A program made the position numbers and the translations under genes. DNA of 64,000 nt from Ascarosepion bandense (lineage: Eukaryota > Mollusca > Cephalopoda > Sepiida > Sepiidae). The DNA lies in NCBI GenBank assembly GCA_037127315.1, contig JBBBDQ010001611.1:558001-622000 (forward strand). The letters are read 5' to 3'. This document shows positions 63,645 to 64,000 of this stretch, in pieces; positions within the stretch are counted from its first letter, which is position 1, and every line of letters begins with the position of its first letter. The notes beneath the pieces were generated by a model. That model worked only from the letters and a program-made list of their open reading frames with translations. It was not told the origin of the DNA and made no database searches.

Positions 63645-63733
63645 TGTGGTGCAATGGATATCAGCTCAGAATGACAAATCAGGGTACCAAGTTCAAATTC
63701 CAGTAGAATTCCTTGCATTCATTTATGCCAGGA
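63645..63733 (+). mobile_element. SINE-A head fragment
   Basis: TGCATTGTGGTGCAATGGAT (A-box region), AAGTTCAAATTCC (B-box-like), then TCCTTGCATTCATTTATGCC, after which the body is lost. Confidence 0.7.
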
Positions 63734-63796
63734 CAATACAGTTATGTCATCCTTTATTTCCTTGTCTTTAGTTTTTCTTTTCACTTTTGGTAGGCT

Positions 63797-64000
63797 TATG
63801 GCTTACTAGCAGTATAGCTCAGCATTGCTCAGGTGTAATGAAAGCTTTAAAACTAATCCATGTTCCTGGGGTTCAGACCCTTTGGACGTTGGCACGAAAG
63901 ACTAAAAAGTAATAGTTGTTTCCAGTTAAAGCGAAACCGTAGACTGAAAGAAAAATGAATGGATGTAAGTCAAATTTTGATTTCCTGGTATTGATATCAA
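63797..64000 (-). repeat. Dispersed repeat R2, second copy, cut by window end
   Basis: Matches 11425-11617 in opposite orientation: TTACTAGCAGTATAGC, AAGCTTTAAAACTAATCCA, GACGTTGGCACGAAAGAC and GTTTCCAGTTAAAGCGAAAC all have counterparts. It runs past the right edge. Confidence 0.75.

Noticed and set aside
1..64000. Host protein-coding genes, tRNA genes, CRISPR arrays, bacterial operons
   Set aside because: No conserved host exon or intact tRNA cloverleaf was recognised. tRNA-like boxes belong to SINEs. The repeats are eukaryotic transposons and microsatellites without CRISPR spacing.

Overview
The window reads as an AT-rich, repeat-saturated intergenic or intronic stretch of a metazoan nuclear genome. 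The mix of short tRNA-headed SINEs, CR1/Jockey-like and RTE-like LINEs, Penelope-like remnants, a mariner, Copia and Gypsy elements, and very many (TA)n tracts fits a mollusc, and I would guess a coleoid cephalopod such as an octopus. That assignment is inference. I found no host protein-coding exon I could defend. Nearly every recognisable protein trace belongs to a transposable element.

Layout: 1-8.4 kb holds a purine-rich minisatellite, a SINE with a hammerhead-like core, RTE-like LINE remnants and a decayed mariner. 8.4-11.6 kb holds a long CR1/Jockey-like LINE copy, apparently nested in another repeat. 11.7-17.1 kb holds an internally deleted transposase gene and a Penelope-like remnant (GIY-YIG domain) whose inverted terminal arm is split by a solo LTR. 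17.3-24.5 kb is a SINE/LINE graveyard, including a SINE nested in an RTE copy. 26-37 kb is dominated by fold-back structures, (TA)n tails and hammerhead ribozyme motifs. 37.5-41 kb holds a second, ruined LINE copy and a 270-bp tandem duplication. 41.6-48.3 kb holds a tandem duplication split by a solo LTR, followed by a structurally complete Ty1/copia element (4.7 kb, LTRs, TCCAC target duplication, tRNA-iMet primer site, DD35E integrase). 49-64 kb holds more dispersed repeats, a 5S rRNA-like sequence beside a SINE, a decayed Gypsy element and further solo LTRs.

The most interesting signal is a set of type I hammerhead self-cleaving ribozymes. A tRNA-promoter SINE family (called SINE-B here) carries a hammerhead in its 3' half: CTGATGA, stem II GCTG/CAGC, GAAA, a two-base-pair helix III and a GUC cleavage triplet, with a pairing helix I. 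Two units lie in tandem at 35.37-35.87 kb, so their predicted cleavage sites are 289 nt apart. This is the layout expected of a retrozyme (a non-autonomous element that releases small circular RNA). Other fold-back elements in the window carry complete or decayed hammerheads followed by a short tail and a (TA)n tract. Penelope-like elements, known carriers of hammerheads and proposed mobilisers of animal retrozymes, are represented by the GIY-YIG remnant at 15.3-15.5 kb.

All calls were made by eye on the sequence. Boundaries of old repeats are approximate, usually within about 20 bp.
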